DNA of 34,503 nucleotides from contig PLJS01000332.1 of NCBI GenBank assembly GCA_003140315.1, positions 1 through 34,503 of the forward strand, in the 5' to 3' direction. A model generated the notes under the pieces. That model had not been told where the DNA came from and did no database searches. It saw only the letters and a list, made by a program, of their open reading frames with translations. The position numbers and the translations under genes were made by a program. This document shows, one piece after another, positions 7,666 to 15,488 of this stretch; position 1 is the first letter of the stretch, and every line of letters begins with the position of its first letter. Source of the DNA: Hyphomicrobiales bacterium. Lineage in GTDB: Bacteria > Pseudomonadota > Alphaproteobacteria > Rhizobiales > Xanthobacteraceae.

Positions 7666-7931
7666 GCGATGCTGTGGCGCTTCCAAAGCGCGGCAACTGC
7701 TTCATCCGGGGCGATGCCGATGCGGCGAGCCGCTTCAATCGCGTTCTTCTCGTCCTCGTCCAGGACGTAGGTTCCTGTCCGACGCGACTCGATCTCGCGG
7801 GCCAGCTCGGCAAGCTCCTCCTGGTCCTCTTCGGGCCAGGTCGGGATTCTCTGAAGCACTTCCTTCGTCGTTTGGGTAATACCGACAGCGTAGCATATCT
7901 TGCCTCGCAAGCGAGGCTTTTGCGCTATCAC
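7662..7931 (-). CDS. Solitary antitoxin, start codon altered
   Basis: The protein reads ITQTTKEVLQRIPTWPEEDQ, then EELAELAREIESRRTGTYVL, and ends IAPDEAVAALWKRHSIA, close to the antitoxin at 6775-6993. At the position where that homologue has ATG (MTQMIKD), this copy has ATT, so translation must begin at the GTG at 7931, giving an 18-residue leader of unusual sequence (IAQKPRLRGKICYAVG), or at the rare ATT start. With its toxin reduced to five codons this is an orphan. It may still counteract related toxins, repress the module promoters, or simply be decaying. Confidence 0.6.
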   Translation of the reverse strand: MIAQKPRLRGKICYAVGITQTTKEVLQRIPTWPEEDQEELAELAREIESRRTGTYVLDEDEKNAIEAARRIGIAPDEAVAALWKRHSIA

Positions 7932-8070
7932 GGAGCCAGATTGAGCCGGCGAACCGGTATTCTAACATCGCATTTTGGAAAGCCTTGCTCAGACACGAAG
8001 AGCGGGTGAGTCGCAGTTTACGAACACCGGTCGTGCTACGTTGATCACTTCCAATCGCGGAGGAACAACC

Positions 8071-8382
8071 ATGCCCCAAACGCTATGGCGAATGAATTCA
8101 GCGAGCATGCGCACCGGACGCTCACTCGCGAATGTGGCGACGGCAGCTATCTTGAGTTCGATTATTTGCGCAGGGGGAACGGCAGCAGACTTTGACAGCT
8201 CCGTAAGATCGCAGCTTCGTGTGGCGGAGAACACCGGCGTCCCCGTGCCCCCGACCGGAAATGGAACCAAGAAACCCACGAAGCTCCGCCCTTGCCAAAA
8301 GGTGTGTGTCGAATCGGCAAACGGGGCCACCAACCCGCCGACGCCGAATTCGTACTGTATTAAGTGGAAAACTGTCTGCTAG
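8071..8382 (+). CDS. Small secreted cysteine-containing protein
   Basis: A 103-residue protein. The start at 8071 is chosen because GGAGGA lies eight bases upstream; a longer frame to 7975 has no such site. Residues 1-38 form a long signal peptide (basic RTGRSLANV, then hydrophobic AILSSIICAGG, cleavage probably near GTAAD). The mature part is ~65 residues, Pro/Thr/Gly-rich, with four cysteines in PCQKVCVES and YCIKWKTVC that could form two disulphides. No family recognised. It faces a second small cysteine-rich secreted protein (8504-8758) tail to tail. Confidence 0.6.
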   Translation: MPQTLWRMNSASMRTGRSLANVATAAILSSIICAGGTAADFDSSVRSQLRVAENTGVPVPPTGNGTKKPTKLRPCQKVCVESANGATNPPTPNSYCIKWKTVC

Positions 8383-8503
8383 TCGACCGCTGAGAAGCGT
8401 TGATGCCAGCGGCGAAATAACCGACTGACAATGTTGGTGTTCAGGACGGGCTGCGCACCGCGCAGCGCCGTCCGAGAGACAAGCTACCGGAAGGGAGGAA
8501 ATC

Positions 8504-8758
8504 TTACTTCGGCGCTTCTTGGCACTTGGCTTGTGCGTAATAGGTCTTGCCCGACTTTTTGCACATAAAGGCCGAACATAAACAGGTCGGGCTATCGCAC
8601 TTGGCGCCGTGGAAGGACTTACCTTTGGTGAGCTGTGCACTGACTTCCTTCGAGCATCCCGCGGGCAACTGCGGTGCAAAGGTCTCCGCCAGAGCAAGCG
8701 ACCCAAAGGCCGTGCAGCCGATAAGTATGCCGCCTAACAACAGCCGAATGTTTGGCAC
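8504..8758 (-). CDS. Small secreted cysteine-rich protein
   Basis: An 84-residue protein started from GTG at 8758, with GAGGAG eight bases upstream. The first ~24 residues are a clear signal peptide (LLLGGILIGCTAFGSLALA, cleavage after ALA). The mature ~60 residues contain six cysteines (PAGC, AKCDSPTCLCSAFMCKK, AKCQEA), so a compact disulphide-bonded periplasmic or extracellular protein is likely. No family recognised. Confidence 0.65.
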   Translation of the reverse strand: MPNIRLLLGGILIGCTAFGSLALAETFAPQLPAGCSKEVSAQLTKGKSFHGAKCDSPTCLCSAFMCKKSGKTYYAQAKCQEAPK

Positions 8759-8939
8759 CTGTTCGTCTCCTCTTTGCTAACACCAAGGTGGAAAGATAAC
8801 GAATCCTAGGCCTGTTGTGGTGAGGTTGGAAGACTGATTTGAGCGCCGGTCGGCGAATCTTTTCTCTCCAAAAGCGCGAGGCCCATGCGTTCGACTTCAA
8901 AAGCGCGGCTGTTTCTGCGGCGCGAGCGAAGCGTCAAGC

Positions 8940-10166
8940 CTACCGGAAAGAGCGCTCGATCGCCGGGCCGGCGCGCCCAAAATTGCGACGACTTTGCTTT
9001 CGCACGAGGCCCAGCCGGCCACCCGGCGCGTAGCGGCGCGGTAGCAACTCGATATGCTCGTGCCCTATCCCTCGCCGCAGCCATCCCTCGTACGGTGATT
9101 GGTCGACCAGCTCTGGCGGCGGCAGCGGGCTGAACTCCGGAGCAAGAATTTCAGCATCCGCACCGGATACGCGAAACACCAACAGGGTGCCGGCGTTGCC
9201 GAGCACCGCGGCGCGTACCGGCGAGGAGAGCTGATCGGTAAACTGGTTCGCCAAGCAGAAATGCGCGGCGAACTTGCGAGCCTCCGACAGGAGCGATGCA
9301 AATGCCGTGGTGCCGAAGCTCTGAAACTCGTCGATGTGGGCGAAGAACGGCACCCGCTTCTCGGGTGCCAGGGCGCTACGCCCCATCGCTACGAGTTGCA
9401 GATGCGAGACCAAAAGCGAGCCGAGCAGGTTGGCCGCCTGCTCCCCTATCTGACCCTTGGCCAGGTTGGCGATGAGGATCTGGCGATTATCCATCGCATG
9501 TGAGAGGTCGAACTTCGGTGAGACCTGACCCAAGATCGCGCGCAGCGCGGGCGAGGCGGCGAACTGTCCGGCTTTGTTGAGAATGGGTGCCGCGGCTTCA
9601 GCGCGGTAGCGCTCGTCGTATTGTGGATACTCCTGTTGCCAGAATCGCGCAGTGATCGGATCGCGCACGCGCGCGATGAGAGGCTCCCGAAACGCCGCGT
9701 CGGTGTAGAGGCGCGGCAAGTCGATCAGCGTCGGCCGCGGAGCGGCGAGCAGGGCGACCAGCCCGTGGAACAAGAAGTGCTCCAGCCGAGGGCCCCAACT
9801 GTCGCTCCACAAATGCTTGAACGCCGAAACAATGCCCGAGGCGGCGAGCGCATGGCGCTCGGGCGCGATATGCGCAAGCGGATTGAAACCCACGGGGTGC
9901 GCCATGTCGGCTGCGTCGAGGTAGCAGACCGAATGCGTCCGGTGCGCCGGGATGCAATCCGCTACCGCCTCGGCCAAATCACCATGCGGGTCGATGATGG
10001 CGACCCCTTCGCCGCGCATGATGTCGTGCATGGCGAGATTGAACAGGACGGTGCTCTTGCCCGAACCGGACTTGCCAACAATGTAAACGTGCCTCTCGCG
10101 CTCGTCGCGCGAGAGCCCAATGGCGCCCCGTGTCGTCCTGGCAATGTAGTGGTGCTCGGGCTCCAT
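8940..10166 (-). CDS. VirD4/TraG-like conjugation-type ATPase
   Basis: A 408-residue P-loop ATPase. Walker A is GKSGSGKST (residues 31-39), followed by VAIIDPHGDLAEAV (~55-68), a typical coupling-protein block; Walker B is FFAHIDEFQSF (~274-284), followed by SEARKFAAHFCLANQF. Such proteins bring DNA to a type IV secretion channel or pump DNA as hexamers. Unlike classical VirD4 it has no N-terminal membrane segments, so it may be cytosolic. The start at 10166 is inferred because the upstream extension (to 10502) runs through strongly palindromic DNA and has little protein character. No relaxase or mating-channel gene is in the window, so it may serve a mobilisable rather than a self-transmissible element. 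It shares strand and direction with the replication gene upstream. Confidence 0.82.
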   Translation of the reverse strand: MEPEHHYIARTTRGAIGLSRDERERHVYIVGKSGSGKSTVLFNLAMHDIMRGEGVAIIDPHGDLAEAVADCIPAHRTHSVCYLDAADMAHPVGFNPLAHIAPERHALAASGIVSAFKHLWSDSWGPRLEHFLFHGLVALLAAPRPTLIDLPRLYTDAAFREPLIARVRDPITARFWQQEYPQYDERYRAEAAAPILNKAGQFAASPALRAILGQVSPKFDLSHAMDNRQILIANLAKGQIGEQAANLLGSLLVSHLQLVAMGRSALAPEKRVPFFAHIDEFQSFGTTAFASLLSEARKFAAHFCLANQFTDQLSSPVRAAVLGNAGTLLVFRVSGADAEILAPEFSPLPPPELVDQSPYEGWLRRGIGHEHIELLPRRYAPGGRLGLVRKQSRRNFGRAGPAIERSFR

Positions 10167-10976
10167 AATGCCGGGGCAACCCCAAGTGCGGATCACGCGG
10201 TGTCGGACGATGCCGACGCCGCGGGAACGGCCGTTCGCCGGGTACCCTGTGTGGAGTTCATGGGTACCCGAGGCCCGCCGGGCATACCTGTGGTGGGGCG
10301 TTGCCGGCGCGGTACTGGGGGCTGCCCCGGAATACTGAGTGAGCGCCGGGAGCTCACCCTGAGTATATCGCGTGGCTGCACCGGACCCCGTGTGCATAAG
10401 CCACGAGAACAAGTGAGCACTCGCCACGGCGAGTACCGGGGAGCGATAGCGACCATACATGAGCACCTGAGCTTTACCCCCCGCATTTGTCGGGGAGCCC
10501 AAAGCAAGGAGTGCCGCTCTTGCGGCACGACTATGCGACGGCGTCGGCCAAGGGCCGCCCGACCCCGTGCCGGCAACCCGGGACCTCGACCCTAGTCGAG
10601 GCCAGGGCTGCGGCTGGAGCGCCGTCGCTTGTCGACGGCTAGCGGAAAGCGCCGCCAGCTCCGCCTAGCTTTGGCAAATGCCAAATGCCCCAGCATTTGT
10701 GTCATTTGCAGGCGGAGTGGCGGCACGGGGTCGGGCGGCACGCCCGACAAATGCGGGGGGAAAAGAGCTTGTGTTGCAATGGTTTTTTGTCGTCAGAACC
10801 GCCCCAAGGGGTACAAACGGATATGTACCGTCGTTTGTACCCGCGCGTGCTTTCCTTATTCCAAAGAGAACACACCTGCGCTGTGTGAGATATATAAGAA
10901 TATATTAGGCGGAAGCGCCGGTTCCCAAACCGGCCTTATATAGAGCCGTTATTTCATGATGTAGGGTGGCCGAGAT
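10167..10976. other. Palindrome-rich non-coding region, candidate replication/transfer origin
   Basis: No convincing gene is present. An 18-bp perfect inverted repeat has arms at 10477-10494 and 10743-10760 (core CCCGCATTTGTCGGG), 248 bases apart. Between the arms are tight hairpins: GTGCCGC/GCGGCAC (10511-10528), CCTCGAC/GTCGAGG (10584-10601), GCCGTCG/CGACGGC (10621-10639), TTTGGCA/TGCCAAA (10670-10685) and TCGGGCG/CGCCCGA (10731-10747). To the right are GTACAAACG/CGTTTGTAC (10811-10840) and GCCGGTT/AACCGGC (10917-10934). Several copies of CAAATG or its complement occur at 10675-10710. It sits between the ATPase and the iterons beside the replication gene, as oriV or oriT regions do. An AT-rich stretch (10886-10908) could be a melting region. 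Confidence 0.6.
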
Positions 10977-11038
10977 TTCGGTCAAACCCCACACTCTCTT
11001 CGGTCAGACCCCACACTGATTTCGGTCAGACCCCGCAC
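10977..11038. repeat. Three 22-bp iterons
   Basis: The unit TTCGGTCAGACCCCACACT begins at 10977 (with one A for G), 10999 and 11021 (last copy ends CCGCAC), exactly 22 bases apart. A 22-bp period, two helical turns, is typical of plasmid iterons bound by their initiator protein. They end 14 bases before the stop of the replication initiator gene. Confidence 0.8.
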
Positions 11039-11051
11039 CCGGAGGGCGCGG

Positions 11052-12560
11052 CTAGGAGATGGCGGCGGACGCCTGGCGAGCGCGCCATTCCTCAAACGAC
11101 GGGACACGGCCAGGGTGGCGCCGCATTGTGGCGCGATCCCGATTGAACTCGAAGAAGGGCTCGGCGACCGAGCCCGGCTTGGTGGCATATGACGGTGTCC
11201 TGGAGCGCGCCAGCGCGTCTATGGCGCGCCGTTCCTCCTCGGGCAGGCTCTCGAACAGCTTCGCGGTTTCCGCACGGCAGAAGCGCGAATAGGCGTCCTT
11301 GGCGGTCTGTTCGTTCTCGGCCGCGGCTTCGGCCGCCCGGGCCCGGGCCTGTGAGGCGGCGCGGGCGCCGCGCGCCTCCAGGTAGTCATTGAGGTACTGC
11401 TTGACCCCTCCCAGGGTCTGCATGTCGAAATTGGTCCGGCTCGCCTGGGCGAACGCATAGTCGAGGAAGCTTGGTATCTCGGCGAACGGGACCCGGCTCA
11501 AGAGCGCCTTGGCGGCCTCCACGTCCTTGCTTGAGACGTACGGGATGCCGCCGGGCTTCTGTCCGGTGCGCTTCTCCATGAACAGGTACGCGACACGATG
11601 CGGCTCGCCGATTGCCTGCTGGTCGTCATCGAATTGCACGCGGGTGCCCTCGGCGGAGCGGCGGGTATAGAAACGCTGGTAGTCGTCGAAGAAGGCAGCA
11701 CCCGGACGGAACGACAGCACGAAACCCTTTCCATTCATCGCCGCTTCAACGCTGTATGCCGAAAGGAACCCGACCGATCGCAGTTGGTCGAGATGCCGGC
11801 CAAGCTGCTCGCCGAGAATCTTCGACCGGTAGGAGAGGACGGTGAGCCCGCCAAGCCATTCGCCGCAGATGTCGTCGTACCGCTTCTTGAACTGCACGCG
11901 ATCGCGATGGTGGCCGTCGTAGTGTGTGGCGAAGTGAAAGAACAAGCGCATGTAGAACGCCTGGCCGATGGTGTTGAGTTGCTCCAGGATCCGGTGATTG
12001 AGACAGGTGAAGTGACTGTCGTTGAGCGACGCGACGATTGGGTTGGCGAGCACCACAGTGCAGGCCACGATCGGATCGTGCGCAGATGAGCGCCGCTCAA
12101 TCATGACCTCGTTGAAGATGCTGAAGTCGCGCTCCACGAACCGGTCGCCCTGTTTGAAATGCGCCAGCACGTGCGAGTACCTGACTTGCTTGAGCGCCAG
12201 CGCGAGCTCCTCGCTGTCCCTGCCGCCAAAGGTGCGGCGACCAACCAAGCGACCGAGCTCGCGTTGCGAAAATGAAATCGTGTTCTGCGCCGGCCGGCCG
12301 TAGCGCGACTGCTTGCGTATCACCGCCAAAGTCGCTTTGTGTGCGACCGGACCCGGCTGTGCGTACTCCGGATCAAAGCGCACCGCGATGTTGCGTTCCT
12401 TCACTCCCCTGCTGAGCTCCACCGTTCCGGTGCGGGTGCGTGCGCGCTTAGCATCGTGGCAGAACAGAACACCGAACACGCGGAGCAAAGTGTTTTCGAG
12501 ATAGACCGCTTCGGCGGTCTGCGCTTGTCGCGGCTTGTCGGGTTGTTGTGTCGCCTCCAT
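11052..12560 (-). CDS. Plasmid-type replication initiator protein
   Basis: A 502-residue protein started at the ATG at 12560. The central part has two winged-helix-like blocks, as in iteron-binding initiators: ISFSQRELGRLVG...LALALKQVRYSHVLAHF (~105-160) and YDDICGEWLGGL...LGRHLDQLRSVGFLSAY (~250-300). This is followed by a linker with an alanine/arginine-rich helix (AASQARARAAEAAAENEQ, ~400-420) and a C-terminal region ending PSFEEWRARQ. Such proteins bind iterons and load the helicase to start plasmid replication. The adjacent 22-bp iterons support this strongly. No Shine-Dalgarno is visible, and its first ~14 codons overlap a further set of 10-bp repeats (12518-12547), so autoregulation is plausible. 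The exact Rep family is not identified. Confidence 0.72.
   Translation of the reverse strand: MEATQQPDKPRQAQTAEAVYLENTLLRVFGVLFCHDAKRARTRTGTVELSRGVKERNIAVRFDPEYAQPGPVAHKATLAVIRKQSRYGRPAQNTISFSQRELGRLVGRRTFGGRDSEELALALKQVRYSHVLAHFKQGDRFVERDFSIFNEVMIERRSSAHDPIVACTVVLANPIVASLNDSHFTCLNHRILEQLNTIGQAFYMRLFFHFATHYDGHHRDRVQFKKRYDDICGEWLGGLTVLSYRSKILGEQLGRHLDQLRSVGFLSAYSVEAAMNGKGFVLSFRPGAAFFDDYQRFYTRRSAEGTRVQFDDDQQAIGEPHRVAYLFMEKRTGQKPGGIPYVSSKDVEAAKALLSRVPFAEIPSFLDYAFAQASRTNFDMQTLGGVKQYLNDYLEARGARAASQARARAAEAAAENEQTAKDAYSRFCRAETAKLFESLPEEERRAIDALARSRTPSYATKPGSVAEPFFEFNRDRATMRRHPGRVPSFEEWRARQASAAIS
12518..12547. repeat. 10-bp phased repeats at start of replication gene
   Basis: Three degenerate units (TCTGCGCTTG, TCGCGGCTTG, TCGGGTTGTT) begin at 12518, 12528 and 12538. 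They resemble the TCGCGACNNG units in the neighbouring gene and cover codons ~5-14 of the replication initiator. Confidence 0.5.
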
Positions 12561-12621
12561 ACTGTATGCGTTGAGTATACGGCACGTTGTGGCGCGCGGA
12601 GTGCCGCGCTGTGGATGTGCG

Positions 12622-13242
<621 letters not shown>

Positions 13243-13310
13243 CCACCCTATGGAGACACAACGGAATCCATAATGCCAGGCAACCGGGTGAGGCGCTGAA
13301 GTGGGGCGGT

Positions 13311-13327
13311 CGTGACAGGCTGTCACG
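13311..13327 (-). terminator. Short hairpin after the RelA/SpoT gene
   Basis: CGTGACA (13311-13317) pairs with TGTCACG (13321-13327) across a 3-base loop, directly after the stop codon of the synthetase gene. No T-tract follows, so it may be an mRNA end stabiliser rather than a full terminator. Confidence 0.3.
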
Positions 13328-13328
13328 C

Positions 13329-14366
13329 CTAACCACGCGGGGCGCGCCGTTGGACCATCAAGGTCAGTGCCGGATCGTACATCAGATTGGGGAAATGACG
13401 TTGAACGGTGGGGAGATCTTTGACGATAACGGCCAGAACCACCGCTGCCAAATGAGATATCTCTGTCGGCGAAATTCCCTGCGAAGCCGCGAACGTGCTC
13501 GTGGCATAGCGAAATCGCGATGAACTGAAGACCTTCTTTAAGGAAGCGGGCGTTCCTATACCCGCAGTTTTCAAAGCTTCAACACAACTGACCTCAAGAC
13601 CCGGTAAAAACGGTCTACCTTCATCCTCAGCTTGTCGCCAACTTAATCCGGGACGCGAGGCCTCCAGAAAACCCAATAGGCGGGCGACATCGAATGAGAC
13701 CCGTCGGCCCTGCTTCCGCGCGTATAGATTTCTATAGCTCTCAATTAGCTCCTTGCGCTGCTCCCGCAGTGATAAGAATTCACTGTCAAACAGCTCCAGA
13801 CTTCCAGCTAGCGAAGCGAATCGGCGAAGAACCGTATTCGGCTGCTTGATGCCTGATTTGTACACGATCTCGTGCTCTATCTCTGCCCACGCGTGCTCGA
13901 GTAAGCTTCGGACCTGGATTTCAAACCAATTCTCACGGAGGAATTCATCCCCGTTTACACGAATATGCTCAGGCCTTAACCGAGCAATCAGATGCACCGA
14001 ACGATATCCAAATTCTCGCAAATCCAATGCAAGTCGCTTATCTGTGCTGGCGTCTCGATTGATCTCAAATGCTTGGCTCAATCGGGAGACGATAAGGTCG
14101 ACCGCGTCTCGATAGTAAGTGATCACACGGACGCCCACAACGTCGGTGAGTTGACGTGCAGGTTTGACGTATTGCTTCTTGCGCAGCTTTTCGCGAATTG
14201 AGTCTGGTGCCTTGGCGCGCGCAGTAACAACATGTATCAGTACGCCAGTATCCTTTGCCAAACGCTCCACCACCAATTGCGCGATCACGGCTGCACGTTG
14301 CGCAGCGGGGTATTGAGTTTGATAGTTGTGCAAGAATATCTTGGATGCGCGATTGAGGCCAGACAT
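13329..14366 (-). CDS. RelA/SpoT-domain nucleotide pyrophosphokinase, small type
   Basis: A 345-residue protein with one RelA/SpoT synthetase domain (PF04607) and no hydrolase domain. All synthetase blocks are present: RAKAPDSIREKL (50-61), LTDVVGVRVI (73-82), FGYRSVHLIARL (119-130), and FEIQVRSLLEHAWAEIEHE (148-166) with the catalytic Glu of EIQVR. Members transfer pyrophosphate from ATP to GTP/GDP (alarmone), to ATP, or in toxic versions to tRNA. The C-terminal ~130 residues are unassigned. The ATG at 14366 is preferred over a TTG at 14375 that overlaps the upstream stop. The gene follows the DUF262 gene by only five bases, so the two are one operon. Without a hydrolase domain an uncontrolled product would stop growth, which suggests that a neighbour controls it and that it acts as a toxin or abortive-infection effector. 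Confidence 0.88.
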   Translation of the reverse strand: MSGLNRASKIFLHNYQTQYPAAQRAAVIAQLVVERLAKDTGVLIHVVTARAKAPDSIREKLRKKQYVKPARQLTDVVGVRVITYYRDAVDLIVSRLSQAFEINRDASTDKRLALDLREFGYRSVHLIARLRPEHIRVNGDEFLRENWFEIQVRSLLEHAWAEIEHEIVYKSGIKQPNTVLRRFASLAGSLELFDSEFLSLREQRKELIESYRNLYARKQGRRVSFDVARLLGFLEASRPGLSWRQAEDEGRPFLPGLEVSCVEALKTAGIGTPASLKKVFSSSRFRYATSTFAASQGISPTEISHLAAVVLAVIVKDLPTVQRHFPNLMYDPALTLMVQRRAPRG

Positions 14367-14371
14367 CGCTC

Positions 14372-15382
14372 TCAAGACCGCAAGAATTTCTCAAGAATTT
14401 CGATGCGAGTAGTCCTGGGGATTATATTGTCCGTTTGCCGACTTGCGGCCACAAGATATCGGGCCGCATCGCCCGTGGGAGACCTTGCTTTCATATTCTT
14501 CTCAAGCTCGAGCAGTTTTGGTCCCACTGCCGCCGCCGAGATGCGAGACAGCGTGTTTCCGCCGGCCGTCGAGTGGTCGAGGGCGCCAATCAGCGAATAT
14601 AGGTCCACAGGCTTGCGATAACGCGTGCTAGCTAAGTTAGGTAGAGCCTTCACAATCCAATTCAGATAGTTTCTTAAGCGTGCTTCGGTCGTGTTCGCCT
14701 CCGCAAACTTGTCTCTGTAGCCACCGTAATAGAGGTCGACTGAAGACTTCTTATCTTGCGGGCCTTCAATCAGGAGGATCGTCAACTCGGCAGAGAATTC
14801 TACGGACTTCATTCTCCTCAGGTTGCCGCCGCTGAACACCTTGTAAGCGCGCCAAAAATCGTCTTTTCCCAGCTTCTCAACGAAATCATGAAACCGTCCT
14901 GCGCCTTTAGCGTGACGAAGTTCTTGCGGGGATAGTTGAACCACATACTTATTAAACCGAACAAACATGTCACGAATGTCGTCATCCGAATAACCGGACA
15001 ATTCCTCGATAACCAAATCATAATTGCGGATATTGTTCTGAAGTTCCGATCTCAGCGCCGAGAAACGTTTGTTGTAGTAATCTGTTTTTTTGTTACTTTG
15101 AGACAGGCGAAAGCGGTCATCTAAAAAGTCGAAGATCGCTCTAAGGCGCTGTTGGCCGTCGATTACATTGTAGGATGGCTGCCCAGTCTGCGCAGAGGTA
15201 GCCCGTTGAAAGAACAGAAGCGGTATAGGGCGATCATTAATAATCGTGTCTATGAGATAGGCTTTTGCTTTGTGAGGCCAGACGGAGTCACGTTGAAACT
15301 CGGTCGCAAGTGTCAGCTGTCCATTTTTATACAGTTGATGAAGAAGGCCGACATCTTTTGTCGTGGAACTTCGCTTATTCAT
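14372..15382 (-). CDS. Stand-alone DUF262 (GmrSD N-terminal/ParB-like) protein
   Basis: A 336-residue protein with the DUF262 domain: TEFQRDSVWPHKAKAYLIDT (~28-46) and VIDGQQRLRAIFDFL (~73-87). The DGQQR motif is the nucleotide-handling loop of this ParB/sulfiredoxin-like fold, which in GmrS and SspE-type proteins hydrolyses or senses nucleotides to license a nuclease. Here no HNH (DUF1524) nuclease domain follows; the C-terminal ~150 residues are helical (WIVKALPNLASTRYRKPVDLY). Instead, the next gene, five bases away, is a RelA/SpoT synthetase, so that enzyme may take the place of the nuclease as effector. The ATG start is clear. A defence or toxin-control role is inferred from family and context. 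Confidence 0.88.
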   Translation of the reverse strand: MNKRSSTTKDVGLLHQLYKNGQLTLATEFQRDSVWPHKAKAYLIDTIINDRPIPLLFFQRATSAQTGQPSYNVIDGQQRLRAIFDFLDDRFRLSQSNKKTDYYNKRFSALRSELQNNIRNYDLVIEELSGYSDDDIRDMFVRFNKYVVQLSPQELRHAKGAGRFHDFVEKLGKDDFWRAYKVFSGGNLRRMKSVEFSAELTILLIEGPQDKKSSVDLYYGGYRDKFAEANTTEARLRNYLNWIVKALPNLASTRYRKPVDLYSLIGALDHSTAGGNTLSRISAAAVGPKLLELEKNMKARSPTGDAARYLVAASRQTDNIIPRTTRIEILEKFLRS

Positions 15383-15488
15383 GCATCCTCCTGCCCGCGC
15401 AGCCAGCAGCGGCGCGCAGCGGTGTAACGTCTAATGCTCGGCGGTGTCGATTGTACTGTGACAGCATTGTGCGTGCCAAGCTGCGTGT

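Noticed and set aside
10629-10943. Short plus-strand frames in the palindrome-rich region
   Set aside because: Three overlapping frames of equal quality, no ribosome site, and the sequence is better explained by DNA palindromes.
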